Shown here piece after piece: positions 45,619 to 54,074 of a stretch of 64,000 nt of DNA. How positions within the stretch are numbered: the stretch's first letter is position 1; every line of letters begins with the position of its first letter. The DNA lies in NCBI RefSeq assembly GCF_029223285.1, contig NZ_JARHUJ010000009.1:310001-374000 (forward strand). Direction: 5' to 3'. Source of the DNA: Paraflavitalea sp. CAU 1676. Lineage in GTDB: Bacteria > Bacteroidota > Bacteroidia > Chitinophagales > Chitinophagaceae. The notes under the pieces were generated by a model. It ran no database searches. It was not told the origin of the DNA and saw nothing but the letters and a program-made list of their open reading frames with translations. The position numbers and the translations under genes are program-made.

Positions 45619-47361
45619 ATGAAGTTCAACCGACTATTTTCTCTACTCAGTATTTGCATCCTGCTTTTAGCAGCCTGTAATAAGAAAGATGCACCTCCGT
45701 CCACATTAACGGCCGACAAATCAGCCATCAACCTCACCGCCGCAGCTGGCAAAGAGTATTTGCAGGTTACTGCCAATGTTGAATGGTCATTGAGTGGGTT
45801 GCCCACTGGCGTTACCGCTACACCTGCCAGCGGGAAAGGAGACACGAAAGTGGAGATCGTTTACCCCGCCAACACGTCTGTCGAACCAGTTACCGGCACA
45901 ATATCTTTAACAGCTACAGGGGTTCCAACGGTAACAATTCTCTATAAGCAATTGGGTTCAGCACCTTCTATTTTGTCCGATAAAACAACAGTAACCGCCG
46001 ATCCAGCCGGAAAGACGGAAACAGTTGTCATCACTTCGAACGTGGCCTGGAAGCTAACTCTTCCGGCAGGTATGAACTGGATTGCCGCCGACAAAACTGC
46101 AGGCGCCGCTGGTTCAACTACCATTACCTTTACCATCATCGAAAACCAAATTGGAAAGGAACGCGAAGCAGCCGTTTCATTTACTGAAGCGCTTGGCACT
46201 ACCGCCCTTGCCAATATCGGTTTTAAACAACTTCAACCCGATGTCGTCATTACCTCCAGAACAGCGGGCGCTAAAGGCGGTGGACTGGTCGTTATCGACG
46301 GCCTCGGCTTTTCACCCGTTAAAGAAGAAAATATCGTTACCATCAATGGTCAGCCGGCAACCATAACGAAGGCTGAACACAATCACCTCGAACTTACGGT
46401 GCCTGCAAAGGCTGGCAGCGGCAATATAGTGGTTAAGGTCAACGCTAAAACTGCAGCGCCAGTCAGCTTTACTTATCAATGGGTTTGGCGGTCAACCACC
46501 TTTGCAGGAACCGGCGATGCTGCTGTTTTAGATGCACCCGGCGCACTGGTTGTAGATTCCGACAACAACCTGTTTGTTGCAGAAATGGCGAAATACAGGA
46601 TTAAGAAGATAAGCTCAGGCGGTTCAATTGAATTGTTTGCAGGTAGTGGGGTAGAGGGAAACAGTGATGACGATATCGCAGCCAACGCTACGTTTGGTAG
46701 GATAGTTGGTCTGACAATGGATAAAAATAAGAACCTGTATGCCGTGCATTATACGGCGGCTGCCCTACGTAAAATCACGCCGGCAGGTAAAGTTACTACG
46801 ATAGAAAGGTACGGTTACCTTGGAAACCCTTTTTCTGTAGCAGTAGATGGAGATGACAATGTATTTGTAACACAGGCTGATTTGGACAACGTGCGGAAAA
46901 TTACACCCGGAGGAGCATTCTACGATTTTCCGGTAGCACCTGGTTCTCCGATAGGTATAGCAGTTGATAAGAATAATATTCCTTACATATTCTCAAATGA
47001 TAATGGTAAGTTTTATAAAAAGTCATCAACCGGAGCGTTTGTTCACTTTACCGGAAAAGGTTACGGAGCAGAGGATGGACCTGCCGATCAGGCAACCTTC
47101 AATAGTCCGGATAACATCGTGTTTGATGCTGATAATAATATGTATGTGGCTGACGAAAACAATAGCACTATCAGAATGGTGACACCAGCTGGAGAAGTAA
47201 CTACCATAGCAGGGAATGCCTTCCAGACCAGGGCCGATGTGGACGGCGTTGGGTCTGCAGCCCGTTTTAGTGGAGCGGTTGGCATAGCCATCGATAAAAA
47301 TGGAAATCTTTATGTGGCCGACACAGGCAACAACAAGATCAAAAAACTCACCAAAGAATAA
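45619..47361 (+). CDS. Lipoprotein with BACON, IPT/TIG and NHL-repeat domains
   Basis: 580 residues from the ATG at 45619 (an in-frame ATG at 45583 is less likely). Signal peptide with lipobox LLLAAC. Two BACON-like immunoglobulin folds follow (NLTAAAGKEYLQVTANVEWSLSG; VTADPAGKTETVVITSNVAWKLTLP), then an IPT/TIG domain (DGLGFSPVKEENIVTINGQPATITK). The C-terminal half is an NHL six-bladed propeller (NNLFVAEMAKYRIKKI, FNSPDNIVFDADNNMYVADENNSTIRMV, IDKNGNLYVADTGNNKIKKL). BACON domains are typical of Bacteroidota surface proteins that bind mucin or glycans. It is a surface-exposed binding protein with no catalytic motif. Followed by a terminator; the neighbours are unrelated. Confidence 0.85.
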   Translation: MKFNRLFSLLSICILLLAACNKKDAPPSTLTADKSAINLTAAAGKEYLQVTANVEWSLSGLPTGVTATPASGKGDTKVEIVYPANTSVEPVTGTISLTATGVPTVTILYKQLGSAPSILSDKTTVTADPAGKTETVVITSNVAWKLTLPAGMNWIAADKTAGAAGSTTITFTIIENQIGKEREAAVSFTEALGTTALANIGFKQLQPDVVITSRTAGAKGGGLVVIDGLGFSPVKEENIVTINGQPATITKAEHNHLELTVPAKAGSGNIVVKVNAKTAAPVSFTYQWVWRSTTFAGTGDAAVLDAPGALVVDSDNNLFVAEMAKYRIKKISSGGSIELFAGSGVEGNSDDDIAANATFGRIVGLTMDKNKNLYAVHYTAAALRKITPAGKVTTIERYGYLGNPFSVAVDGDDNVFVTQADLDNVRKITPGGAFYDFPVAPGSPIGIAVDKNNIPYIFSNDNGKFYKKSSTGAFVHFTGKGYGAEDGPADQATFNSPDNIVFDADNNMYVADENNSTIRMVTPAGEVTTIAGNAFQTRADVDGVGSAARFSGAVGIAIDKNGNLYVADTGNNKIKKLTKE

Positions 47362-47421
47362 ACGTATTTAAAGAAGGTTTCAAGCTTAGGGGTAAGCTGT
47401 TATCATTGCGATGTCTCATAT

Positions 47422-47450
47422 GCGTCAACCTTAGCGGTTGGCGCATTTTT
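47422..47450 (+). terminator. Rho-independent terminator of the NHL lipoprotein gene
   Basis: GCGTCAACC (47422-47430) pairs with GGTTGGCGC (47436-47444), one G-U pair, loop TTAGC, followed by ATTTTT. Confidence 0.75.
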
Positions 47451-47546
47451 GTTGTGAAGGGGCGCCGATTTTTGGTGGAAGAAAGAATGGTGGGTGAAGT
47501 CGGAATTGGTTTGCATAAGTCCTGCGATAAGCGCTCCTCAAGACCG

Positions 47547-47635
47547 TAAACTGAACACATGCTCGCCACTGCCACCAAGTGTTAGGTGTATAAACATGGG
47601 CTTCTTTAAAATTGTAAACTGAACACATGTTCGCC
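47547..47635. repeat. Duplicated 22-bp end of the histidine kinase gene
   Basis: GTAAACTGAACACATGcTCGCC at 47547-47568 recurs at 47614-47635 with one base different, 67 bases apart. The second copy encodes (minus strand) the last residues of the kinase (GEHVFSLQF); the first lies beyond the stop and reads GEHVFSLR before a stop. It looks like a remnant of a partial gene duplication or of recombination at the 3' end. Confidence 0.6.
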
Positions 47636-48841
47636 GCCCTCATACCGGTAGCCGATCGTCCAGCCGTTCAGCTCGCAGATCTGCTGCACAATTGCGAGCC
47701 CCAATCCTGTCGATTGCACATGGCGCGAACTCTTGCGGAACCGGTCAAATAAGAACTCGGCTGGAAAATCCAGCGCCTCACCGCTATTGCTGATCGTCAG
47801 TTCGCTGGGTTGCAGCGTCACGCCAACTTTGCCTCCTTGCTCCGTATAACGTAAGGTATTTGACAGCAGGTTCGACACCAGCACCTCACACAGGTAGCGG
47901 TCCGAGGTTACCGTCGTTTCCGACAACTGGCTCAGGACCGCAATGCCCTTGGCTGCAAATAGATCCTCCATCATATGCAGGTGCTCCGCTACCACGAGCC
48001 GCAGATCGATCGTCTGCTTGCTTTCAAAAGCCTTATTGTCCAGCTTCGCCAATAGCAGCAGGCTCTTATTCATTTTATTCAGCCGCTCCACGCCGCTTTT
48101 GGCCTCCACGATATACCGGGCCATCTCTTCACTCACCTCCAGCTGGCTCAGCCGGTCGAGTTTCGATTGAATGATACCCAAGGGCGTCTGCATCTCATGC
48201 GAAGCGTTCTCTGTAAACTCCCGCATCGCCATATACTCCCGGTGGCTCCGTGTTGTAAGATCCTCTACAGCTACCTGCAGCTCTTTAAATTCCGTGATGG
48301 GGGAGTCGATCAGTTGCAGTGGGGCAGGGGAGGTAACTGAATGCTGCTTCAGCCTTTCCAAATTGATAAAGAACGGCCGCCAGATCTTCCGGTTCGAAAA
48401 GTAATTAATCACCACCCCCGAAACAGCCAGTAACAGGATGGCCGATAGCAATAAATAGAAGATGGTTTTTGAGTACTGCCCCCAGCCAATATAGGTGGTC
48501 ATCACTTTGATATGGTAGTTCTCGCCTCCGATATGCTTCACTTCATCCAGATAGTGATAGTCTTCCTGCTTTTGCTGAACCTTATCATAAAGCACCGTAT
48601 CTCCATATACCGGCCTGGTAGTAACCGGGTCCTGCGTCTTGTTCACCTGCGCAAAGGGATAGCCGGGGGTTTGTCCCGTGGCCACCTGCTCACTCACCAG
48701 CGAAGCCTGGAAGGCAAGCTGCTCATTCATCTCGTCGGTAACTTCCTTCTGCAGCAACAGGTAAAGCCCCACACCGGTGATCAGCAAAATGATGATCGTT
48801 GCCGATAGAAAGTCGCGCGTTGTGCGGTGTAGCAGTTTCAT
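47606..48841 (-). CDS. OmpR-family sensor histidine kinase
   Basis: 411 residues. Two transmembrane helices (residues ~12-31 and ~125-148) flank a periplasmic sensor region (VTDEMNEQLAFQASLVSEQV). Then a short linker, a HisKA domain with phospho-acceptor His215 (NASHEMQTPLG) and an HATPase domain (N-box NLLSNTLRYTEQGG, STGLGLAIVQQICELNGW). The C-terminus GYRYEGGEHVFSLQF is duplicated just downstream. Its ATG overlaps the response regulator stop by four bases (ATGA), so the two are translationally coupled partners. The signal is unknown; no metal- or antibiotic-specific gene lies next to it. Confidence 0.92.
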   Translation of the reverse strand: MKLLHRTTRDFLSATIIILLITGVGLYLLLQKEVTDEMNEQLAFQASLVSEQVATGQTPGYPFAQVNKTQDPVTTRPVYGDTVLYDKVQQKQEDYHYLDEVKHIGGENYHIKVMTTYIGWGQYSKTIFYLLLSAILLLAVSGVVINYFSNRKIWRPFFINLERLKQHSVTSPAPLQLIDSPITEFKELQVAVEDLTTRSHREYMAMREFTENASHEMQTPLGIIQSKLDRLSQLEVSEEMARYIVEAKSGVERLNKMNKSLLLLAKLDNKAFESKQTIDLRLVVAEHLHMMEDLFAAKGIAVLSQLSETTVTSDRYLCEVLVSNLLSNTLRYTEQGGKVGVTLQPSELTISNSGEALDFPAEFLFDRFRKSSRHVQSTGLGLAIVQQICELNGWTIGYRYEGGEHVFSLQF

Positions 48842-49515
48842 GGTGCTGTAAATTTATACCCCATGCCATATACGGTTTTGATATAGTCTATGCCCGATAA
48901 GGCGGTGATCTTCTTACGGAGATTCATCGTGTGCACATAAACAGTATCGTAATTATCTGCCATGTCATAGTGGTCGCCCCACAAATGCTCGGCAATCGAC
49001 TGTTTACTGACCACCCGGTTCTTATTTACGATAAAATAGAGCAATAATTCATATTCCTTGCGGGTAAGCGCAATGACGGCATCCTGCCAACGTACTTCCT
49101 GCGCTGTAGTATCGATCACCAGGTCATCGATGAGGATGCGGTTATGACCACTGAAAGATTTGCGGCGAAGGATGGCATTCACCCGGGCGTTCAGCTCTTC
49201 GAGGTGAAAAGGTTTGGTGATGTAATCATCGGCGCCCAACCCCAGTCCGGCGAGCTTATCGGTCAGCGAGTCTCTGGCCGATACGATCAGCACTCCGGCC
49301 TCTTTGTGCTGCTTTTTCAACAGTTCAAGCAGCTTCAGTCCATTGCCACCGGGCAGCGTGATGTCGAGCACAATGGCATCGTACTCGTATAAGGCAATCT
49401 TCTCCTCGCCTTCGGCAAAATTGGTGGCCTTCTCACAGCGATACCCCTGCTCCGAAAGGTAGCGCTCCATTTCCTCCATCAATAAAGGCTCGTCTTCAAC
49501 CAGTAGTAGTTTCAT
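48838..49515 (-). CDS. OmpR-family response regulator
   Basis: 225 residues. The receiver domain has EDE at 7-9, phospho-acceptor Asp51 (IVLDITLPGG) and Lys101-region KPFHLEEL. The C-terminal winged helix carries LTRKEYELLLYFIVNKNRVVSKQSIAEHLWG and TVYVHTMNLRKKI, then VYGMGYKF, all standard OmpR/PhoB signatures. It overlaps the kinase start and begins 3 bases after the stop of the EamA transporter gene, so all three form one operon reading leftwards. Its targets may include that operon. Confidence 0.93.
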   Translation of the reverse strand: MKLLLVEDEPLLMEEMERYLSEQGYRCEKATNFAEGEEKIALYEYDAIVLDITLPGGNGLKLLELLKKQHKEAGVLIVSARDSLTDKLAGLGLGADDYITKPFHLEELNARVNAILRRKSFSGHNRILIDDLVIDTTAQEVRWQDAVIALTRKEYELLLYFIVNKNRVVSKQSIAEHLWGDHYDMADNYDTVYVHTMNLRKKITALSGIDYIKTVYGMGYKFTAP

Positions 49516-49518
49516 GCG

Positions 49519-49938
49519 CTAACGTATCAGGATAAAAGTGCCTGCTACGATCAGCAGGGCACCCGTTACAGTTTTCCAGTCTATCGTTTCTTTCAATAGT
49601 AATACCGATAGTCCGATGGCGATCGGCACACTCAATTTATCGATCGGGGCTACCTTCGATACCGGGCCCGTTTCCAGCGCCTTGAAGTAAAAGATCCACG
49701 ACAGGCCCGTAGCCACCCCACTCAATATCAGGAACAGCAGGTTGTTGCGCGAAAGGTGCTTTACCTCTTTCAATTCTCCAGCAGCCAGCACGATACCCCA
49801 GGAAATGAATACGATCACAACCGTCCGGATGGCTGTCGCCACATTACCGCTGATCCCCTTCAAACCCATCTTGGCCAGAATTGCTGTCAATGCGGCAAAA
49901 ACCGCCGATAGAACTGCGTAATATTTCCACATACACAT
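49519..49938 (-). CDS. EamA-family (DMT) small membrane transporter
   Basis: 139 residues with four transmembrane helices, a half-size drug/metabolite transporter that would work as a dimer. Landmarks are YYAVLSAVFAALTAILAKMGL at the start, LSWIFYFKALETGPVSKVAPIDKLSVPIAI and a final helix VTGALLIVAGTFILI. An internal ATG at 49932 is an alternative start. It is the first gene of the operon with the two-component system, which suggests that the transported compound or membrane state is sensed by the kinase. Family members of this size include spermidine and unknown exporters; the substrate is unknown. Confidence 0.85.
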   Translation of the reverse strand: MCMWKYYAVLSAVFAALTAILAKMGLKGISGNVATAIRTVVIVFISWGIVLAAGELKEVKHLSRNNLLFLILSGVATGLSWIFYFKALETGPVSKVAPIDKLSVPIAIGLSVLLLKETIDWKTVTGALLIVAGTFILIR

Positions 49939-50108
49939 GAAGTTTAAGTTCGGAATGGGCAGGCGGTCGCAAAAAAAAGCATCAATACCAAAGACATTCT
50001 AAAGTTCTGCAATCCCTCCCGCAGCTACAATAAAAATTTTTACGGCCTTTGGTATAGGGGAAATACCTATTTATACGTTTTCTTTAAAATTCCTACAGAT
50101 TTACCTGT

Positions 50109-50116
50109 TAAGTTTG
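50109..50116 (+). promoter_or_regulatory. Candidate -7 box for the LTA-synthase-like gene
   Basis: TAAGTTTG is an exact TAnnTTTG, 56 bases before the ATG at 50172. A T-rich stretch lies about 25-30 bases upstream. Moderate evidence. Confidence 0.4.
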
Positions 50117-50171
50117 TGGTGATAACCCCTAAACAACCAACTGCGCCCGTCAACAGCGCAAATTCGATTGC

Positions 50172-52259
50172 ATGTATAACAAGCTATTCCGTAATCGTTA
50201 CTCGATTATTTGGGTAACCATTGGGCTGTACCTCATTTTGTCAGCCGTAACCCGTCTCGGACTTCTGATGATCACCAAGTCCTCCGGCATCACCCTTGGT
50301 CAGTTTACCGGACTCTTTTTCATCGGTTTCCTGTACGACCTGGCGGTGGCCAGCTTCATCGTCATCCCGTTTTTATTACACCTGTGGTTCCAGAACGACT
50401 TTATCTACAAAAAGAAGTTATTACTGCCAACCAGTCTGTTCTTCGCGGTACTGATCAGTTTACTCCTTTTCACGAACATCGTTCCAAAAGACTTTAGCCC
50501 CCAGCTGCACATGGCTGTAGTCATCTACATCGCCTTGCGCTGGGCTATATACGTGTTCCTGTACTTCATGCCGGTGCGTATCCGCCAGCGTTGGCGCACA
50601 GGTACCCTCTTCGTTGGGTTTACCTTCTTAACCTTTCTCCTCCTGATCAACGCAGTGAGTGAATGGGTCTTCTGGCAGGAATTTTCCTCCCGCTACAATT
50701 TCATTGCCGTCGATTACCTCGTGTACACCACCGAGGTATTGGGCAATATCATGGAGTCGTACCCCATGGGTAAAATATTGTCGGTGATCGTGCTCACCGC
50801 CATCGGCATCGCCTTTATGAGCCGGCACCTGGTCCGCAATAGCGTGGGCCAATCGCTTTCCTTCAAAAAGCGATCGATCCTGGCGGCATCCCTGCTTACC
50901 CTCCCTGTGCTCGTAGCAATTGGGCTGCCCCAGAAGTGGCGGCAGTTCAGCAAAAACGAATACGCCAATTCCCTCGCCGGGAACGGCATGTTCGAGTTTG
51001 CCATCGCCTTTACCCAAAACGAACTCAACTTCTACCAGTTCTACCAAACCCTGCCCGACGAAACAGCCTTCAACATCCTTCGCGGGCAATTGCAACTGCC
51101 CAATACCCGCTTTACGTCCAACGATCCCTTTAGCATCGAGCGGGAGATTACACATAGCGAGCCCGAGCGCAAACTGAATGTAGTGCTCATCAGTGTCGAA
51201 AGCCTCAGTGGTTCATTCATGAAGGCATTCGGCAACCAGGCAGTCATTACGCCTTATCTCGACTCGCTGGCAGCACACAGCCTTTTCTTCAATAACCTGT
51301 ATGCATCTGGCACCCGCACCGTCCGGGGCCTCGAAGCCCTTTCGTTGTCGATACCACCTACCCCCGGGCAAAGTATTGTTAAAAGGCCCGATAATGGCAA
51401 GATGTTCTCCCTCGGCAGTGTTCTCCGCTCAAAAGGCTATACTACCCAATACATCTATGGCGGGTACAGCTATTTCGACAACATGCAAACCTTCTTCAGT
51501 GGCAACGGCTACACGGTCATAGACCGCTCTGCTATCAAACCCAAAGATGTGCACTATGAGAATATCTGGGGCGTGGCCGATGAAGACCTCTTCACGCTGG
51601 CCCTGCATACCCTCGATAGCAATGCTGCCACCGGTAAGCCATTCTTTACCCAGGTAATGACGGTATCCAACCACCGCCCCTATACCTATCCCGATGGCCG
51701 CATCGATATACCGCCCACCACCCAGTCACGGGAAGGGGCCGTCAAGTATACCGACTACGCCATCAATAAATTCCTGAAAGAAGCACAAACCAAGCCCTGG
51801 TTCGATAACACCGTATTCGTTATCGTGTCCGACCACTGCGCCGGCAGTGCCGGAAGTGTGGAGTTGCCAGTAACCGGTTACCACATACCCATGCTCATCT
51901 ACGCACCGAAGATCCTGCAGCCCCGGATGGTCAACGACCTCACGGCCCAGATCGATGTGGCGCCCACCATACTCGGTATCCTGCGCTTGAATTATAAGAG
52001 TAAATTCTTCGGACAGGATGTGTTGAACACGCCCGTCGATCGGCAAAGGGCCTTCATCAGCACCTACCAGGGCCTCGGCTATTTGCGCAACGGAAAGCTC
52101 GTCATACAATCGCCGGTCAAAACGATCCGACAGTTCACGCCCGATTTTGCGACCGGCAATGCCAATGCTACCCCGCAGGAAGATAGCCTCGTAAAGCAGG
52201 CCATCGCCTATTACCAGTGTACGAGCTGGCTATTGAAACATAAAAAGCAATCAGAATAA
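50172..52259 (+). CDS. LTA-synthase-like membrane sulfatase-fold enzyme
   Basis: 695 residues. Five N-terminal transmembrane helices (residues ~12-220) are followed by an extracellular alkaline-phosphatase-fold domain. Metal and catalytic landmarks: VVLISVESLSGSFM (Glu, metal), AHSLFFNNLYASGTRTVRGLEAL with the probable nucleophile Thr (381 or 383), MTVSNHRPYTYP, and VIVSDHCAGSAGSVELPVTGYHIPMLIYAP (Asp-His metal site). Such enzymes transfer phosphoglycerol or phosphoethanolamine to cell-envelope glycans or lipids; Gram-negative Bacteroidota have no teichoic acid, so modification of lipid A, capsule or glycolipid is more likely. It is followed by a terminator and then a PAP2 phosphatase gene. 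Confidence 0.9.
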   Translation: MYNKLFRNRYSIIWVTIGLYLILSAVTRLGLLMITKSSGITLGQFTGLFFIGFLYDLAVASFIVIPFLLHLWFQNDFIYKKKLLLPTSLFFAVLISLLLFTNIVPKDFSPQLHMAVVIYIALRWAIYVFLYFMPVRIRQRWRTGTLFVGFTFLTFLLLINAVSEWVFWQEFSSRYNFIAVDYLVYTTEVLGNIMESYPMGKILSVIVLTAIGIAFMSRHLVRNSVGQSLSFKKRSILAASLLTLPVLVAIGLPQKWRQFSKNEYANSLAGNGMFEFAIAFTQNELNFYQFYQTLPDETAFNILRGQLQLPNTRFTSNDPFSIEREITHSEPERKLNVVLISVESLSGSFMKAFGNQAVITPYLDSLAAHSLFFNNLYASGTRTVRGLEALSLSIPPTPGQSIVKRPDNGKMFSLGSVLRSKGYTTQYIYGGYSYFDNMQTFFSGNGYTVIDRSAIKPKDVHYENIWGVADEDLFTLALHTLDSNAATGKPFFTQVMTVSNHRPYTYPDGRIDIPPTTQSREGAVKYTDYAINKFLKEAQTKPWFDNTVFVIVSDHCAGSAGSVELPVTGYHIPMLIYAPKILQPRMVNDLTAQIDVAPTILGILRLNYKSKFFGQDVLNTPVDRQRAFISTYQGLGYLRNGKLVIQSPVKTIRQFTPDFATGNANATPQEDSLVKQAIAYYQCTSWLLKHKKQSE

Positions 52260-52278
52260 TACTGCCTCATTCGATAAG

Positions 52279-52326
52279 TCCCCTGAAAGAAGATCCTACA
52301 GGTTTTCTTTCAGGGGATTTTCTTTT
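52279..52326 (+). terminator. Rho-independent terminator of the LTA-synthase-like gene
   Basis: TCCCCTGAAAGA (52279-52290) and TCTTTCAGGGGA (52306-52317) form a perfect 12-base stem with a 15-base loop, followed by TTTTCTTTT. Confidence 0.85.
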
Positions 52327-52442
52327 ACTGCTTATGTACTGATAATTCATTGTTAACGATCCACTGTACAGCCCATACTTTAAAAAGTCTACAGATTCCC
52401 GCTCGAACTTAGCCTGCATACATACCTTAATAATAGCAACCC

Positions 52443-53285
52443 ATGAATGGAAGGATAGTAGCAGGCATGCTCGCCTTGATGTTCCTGTATGCACAGGTGG
52501 AGGGGCAAACGATGGACAGCCTCAGTAGCATGAATCAAAACCTTCCCTCCTCATCGTTGTCTGCAGGCATCCCCCTGGATTCTACAACCGGTAATCAACA
52601 GCCGCCCCGGCCGGCCGTGTCTGTCCGTCGGCCCTTTCCGGCAACCATGCTGATCCTGCCCGCAACGCTCATTACATATGGTATTACCTCTCTCGGTAAT
52701 CCCGAACTAAAATCCATCAATTACCAAATTCGGGAGGAGCTTTGGCAGGAAGCGCCACACAGTCCATTGCATATTGATAATTACTTGCAGTTTGTACCGG
52801 CAGCAGCCGTCTACGGGCTAAATGCATTCGGTATAAAAGGCGAACACAACTTCCGCGATCGGACCATTATATATGGATTGTCGACCGCCATCATGGCTAC
52901 TACCGTACATGGCATCAAGTCTATGAGTGGTCAATGGAGGCCCGATGAGTCGGACAGATCATCATTCCCTTCCGGACATACCGCAACAGCCTTTGCTGCC
53001 GCCGAATTCCTGCGCAAGGAATATTGGCATACCTCACCCTGGTATGGCGTAGCAGGATATGCAGTGGCCGCTACCACCGGTTATTTAAGAATGTACAACA
53101 ATAAACACTGGTTGAGTGATGTGGTTGCCGGAGCAGGTATAGGAATACTTTCTACCGACCTGGCTTATTACCTGTATCCTACTGTGAAGAGATTATTCGG
53201 GAGGCATAAGGAAGCCACAACAGTAGCATTGCCGTTTTACCAGAACGGAGTAGGGGGTATCTCCTTCATTCACCACTTTAAATAG
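52443..53285 (+). CDS. PAP2-family membrane-associated phosphatase
   Basis: 280 residues with a signal peptide (ending VEGQ) and several hydrophobic helices. The three PAP2 motifs are present: KSMSGQWRP (K-x6-RP), FPSGHTATAFAAAEF (PSGH) and GYLRMYNNKHWLSDVVAG (R-x5-H-x3-D, with Leu before Arg rather than Ser). The protein should remove phosphate from a lipid on the outer face of the inner membrane, for example undecaprenyl pyrophosphate, lipid A or phosphatidate. It has a Pro/Ser-rich exported N-terminal tail of about 45 residues that is not part of the core family. It follows the LTA-synthase-like gene but a terminator separates them. Confidence 0.88.
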   Translation: MNGRIVAGMLALMFLYAQVEGQTMDSLSSMNQNLPSSSLSAGIPLDSTTGNQQPPRPAVSVRRPFPATMLILPATLITYGITSLGNPELKSINYQIREELWQEAPHSPLHIDNYLQFVPAAAVYGLNAFGIKGEHNFRDRTIIYGLSTAIMATTVHGIKSMSGQWRPDESDRSSFPSGHTATAFAAAEFLRKEYWHTSPWYGVAGYAVAATTGYLRMYNNKHWLSDVVAGAGIGILSTDLAYYLYPTVKRLFGRHKEATTVALPFYQNGVGGISFIHHFK

Positions 53286-53434
53286 TAACAAAATATTTTC
53301 TGACTATTCTTATAACAATTGGCAAATTGATCAGCTATATGAACAGCACTAATTATTGGTGAACCATTGAAGAAGCAAAGCAAGACTTAAAGTAAACTTA
53401 TTATGAAAATAATTTCTACCTTCATCAGGATTAC

Positions 53435-53442
53435 TACATTTG
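53435..53442 (+). promoter_or_regulatory. Candidate -7 box close to the ECF sigma start
   Basis: TACATTTG is an exact TAnnTTTG and ends 10 bases before the ATG at 53452, with TTTC about 18 bases upstream as a -33 candidate. If used, the mRNA would be nearly leaderless. Inference from motif and spacing only. Confidence 0.3.
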
Positions 53443-53451
53443 GGTCGCTCC

Positions 53452-54003
53452 ATGCTAAACACCCAACCATACAACGACTGCTGGCTTGCTTTTAAGAACG
53501 GAGATCAGGAGGCTTTCAATAGCTTGTTCAATAGCTTTTGGGAACCCTTGTTCCAGTTTGCCTATCGTGGTTTGAACGATATCGATGAAGCCAAAGAAGC
53601 TGTACAGGAATTGTTTATTTACCTCTGGACCAATAAGGAAAATCTCGCTATACCAGCCTCGGTCGAAGCCTACCTGTTTACTGCCCTCAAGAACAGGATG
53701 CTGAATCTTATCAGCAAACGGAAAACCTACCAGCAAAAGCTACAGGTTGTAACCGCGGCCCGCGAAACCAATGAGGTGTGGGAGAAGATGAATGCCAAAG
53801 ACAATGAAAAGCAGGTCAGGCGCGAAGTAGAACAGTTGCCCGACCGTATGAAGCAGGTAGTCTATCTCTCCGAATATTCCGGCCTCACCATTCCCGAAAT
53901 AGCCGCCGTGACCGGCACCTCCGAACAAACAGTGCGCAATCAACTCAGCCAGGCAATGAAAAAGCTGAAAGCACAATGTGCGCGCCTCCTCCACCTGTTC
54001 TAA
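53452..54003 (+). CDS. ECF-type RNA polymerase sigma factor
   Basis: 183 residues from the ATG at 53452 (a TTG at 53440 is less likely). Sigma region 2: AFNSLFNSFWEPLFQFAYRGLNDIDEAKEAVQELFIYLW, with the EAVQELFIYLW segment that contacts polymerase. Region 4: LPDRMKQVVYLSEYSGLTIPEIAAVTGTSEQTVRNQLSQAMKKLK, a helix-turn-helix for the -35 element. No anti-sigma fusion. The FecR gene follows 71 bases downstream, then an STN-bearing SusC, the classical transenvelope signalling arrangement: substrate at SusC releases sigma through FecR to turn on the SusC/SusD genes. Confidence 0.93.
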   Translation: MLNTQPYNDCWLAFKNGDQEAFNSLFNSFWEPLFQFAYRGLNDIDEAKEAVQELFIYLWTNKENLAIPASVEAYLFTALKNRMLNLISKRKTYQQKLQVVTAARETNEVWEKMNAKDNEKQVRREVEQLPDRMKQVVYLSEYSGLTIPEIAAVTGTSEQTVRNQLSQAMKKLKAQCARLLHLF

Positions 54004-54074
54004 AATATTCTTAAAAAAAGTCGACGGGCAGATAGTTAAACGGCCCGCCACAGCTGTCATATATAAAAAAGGTA

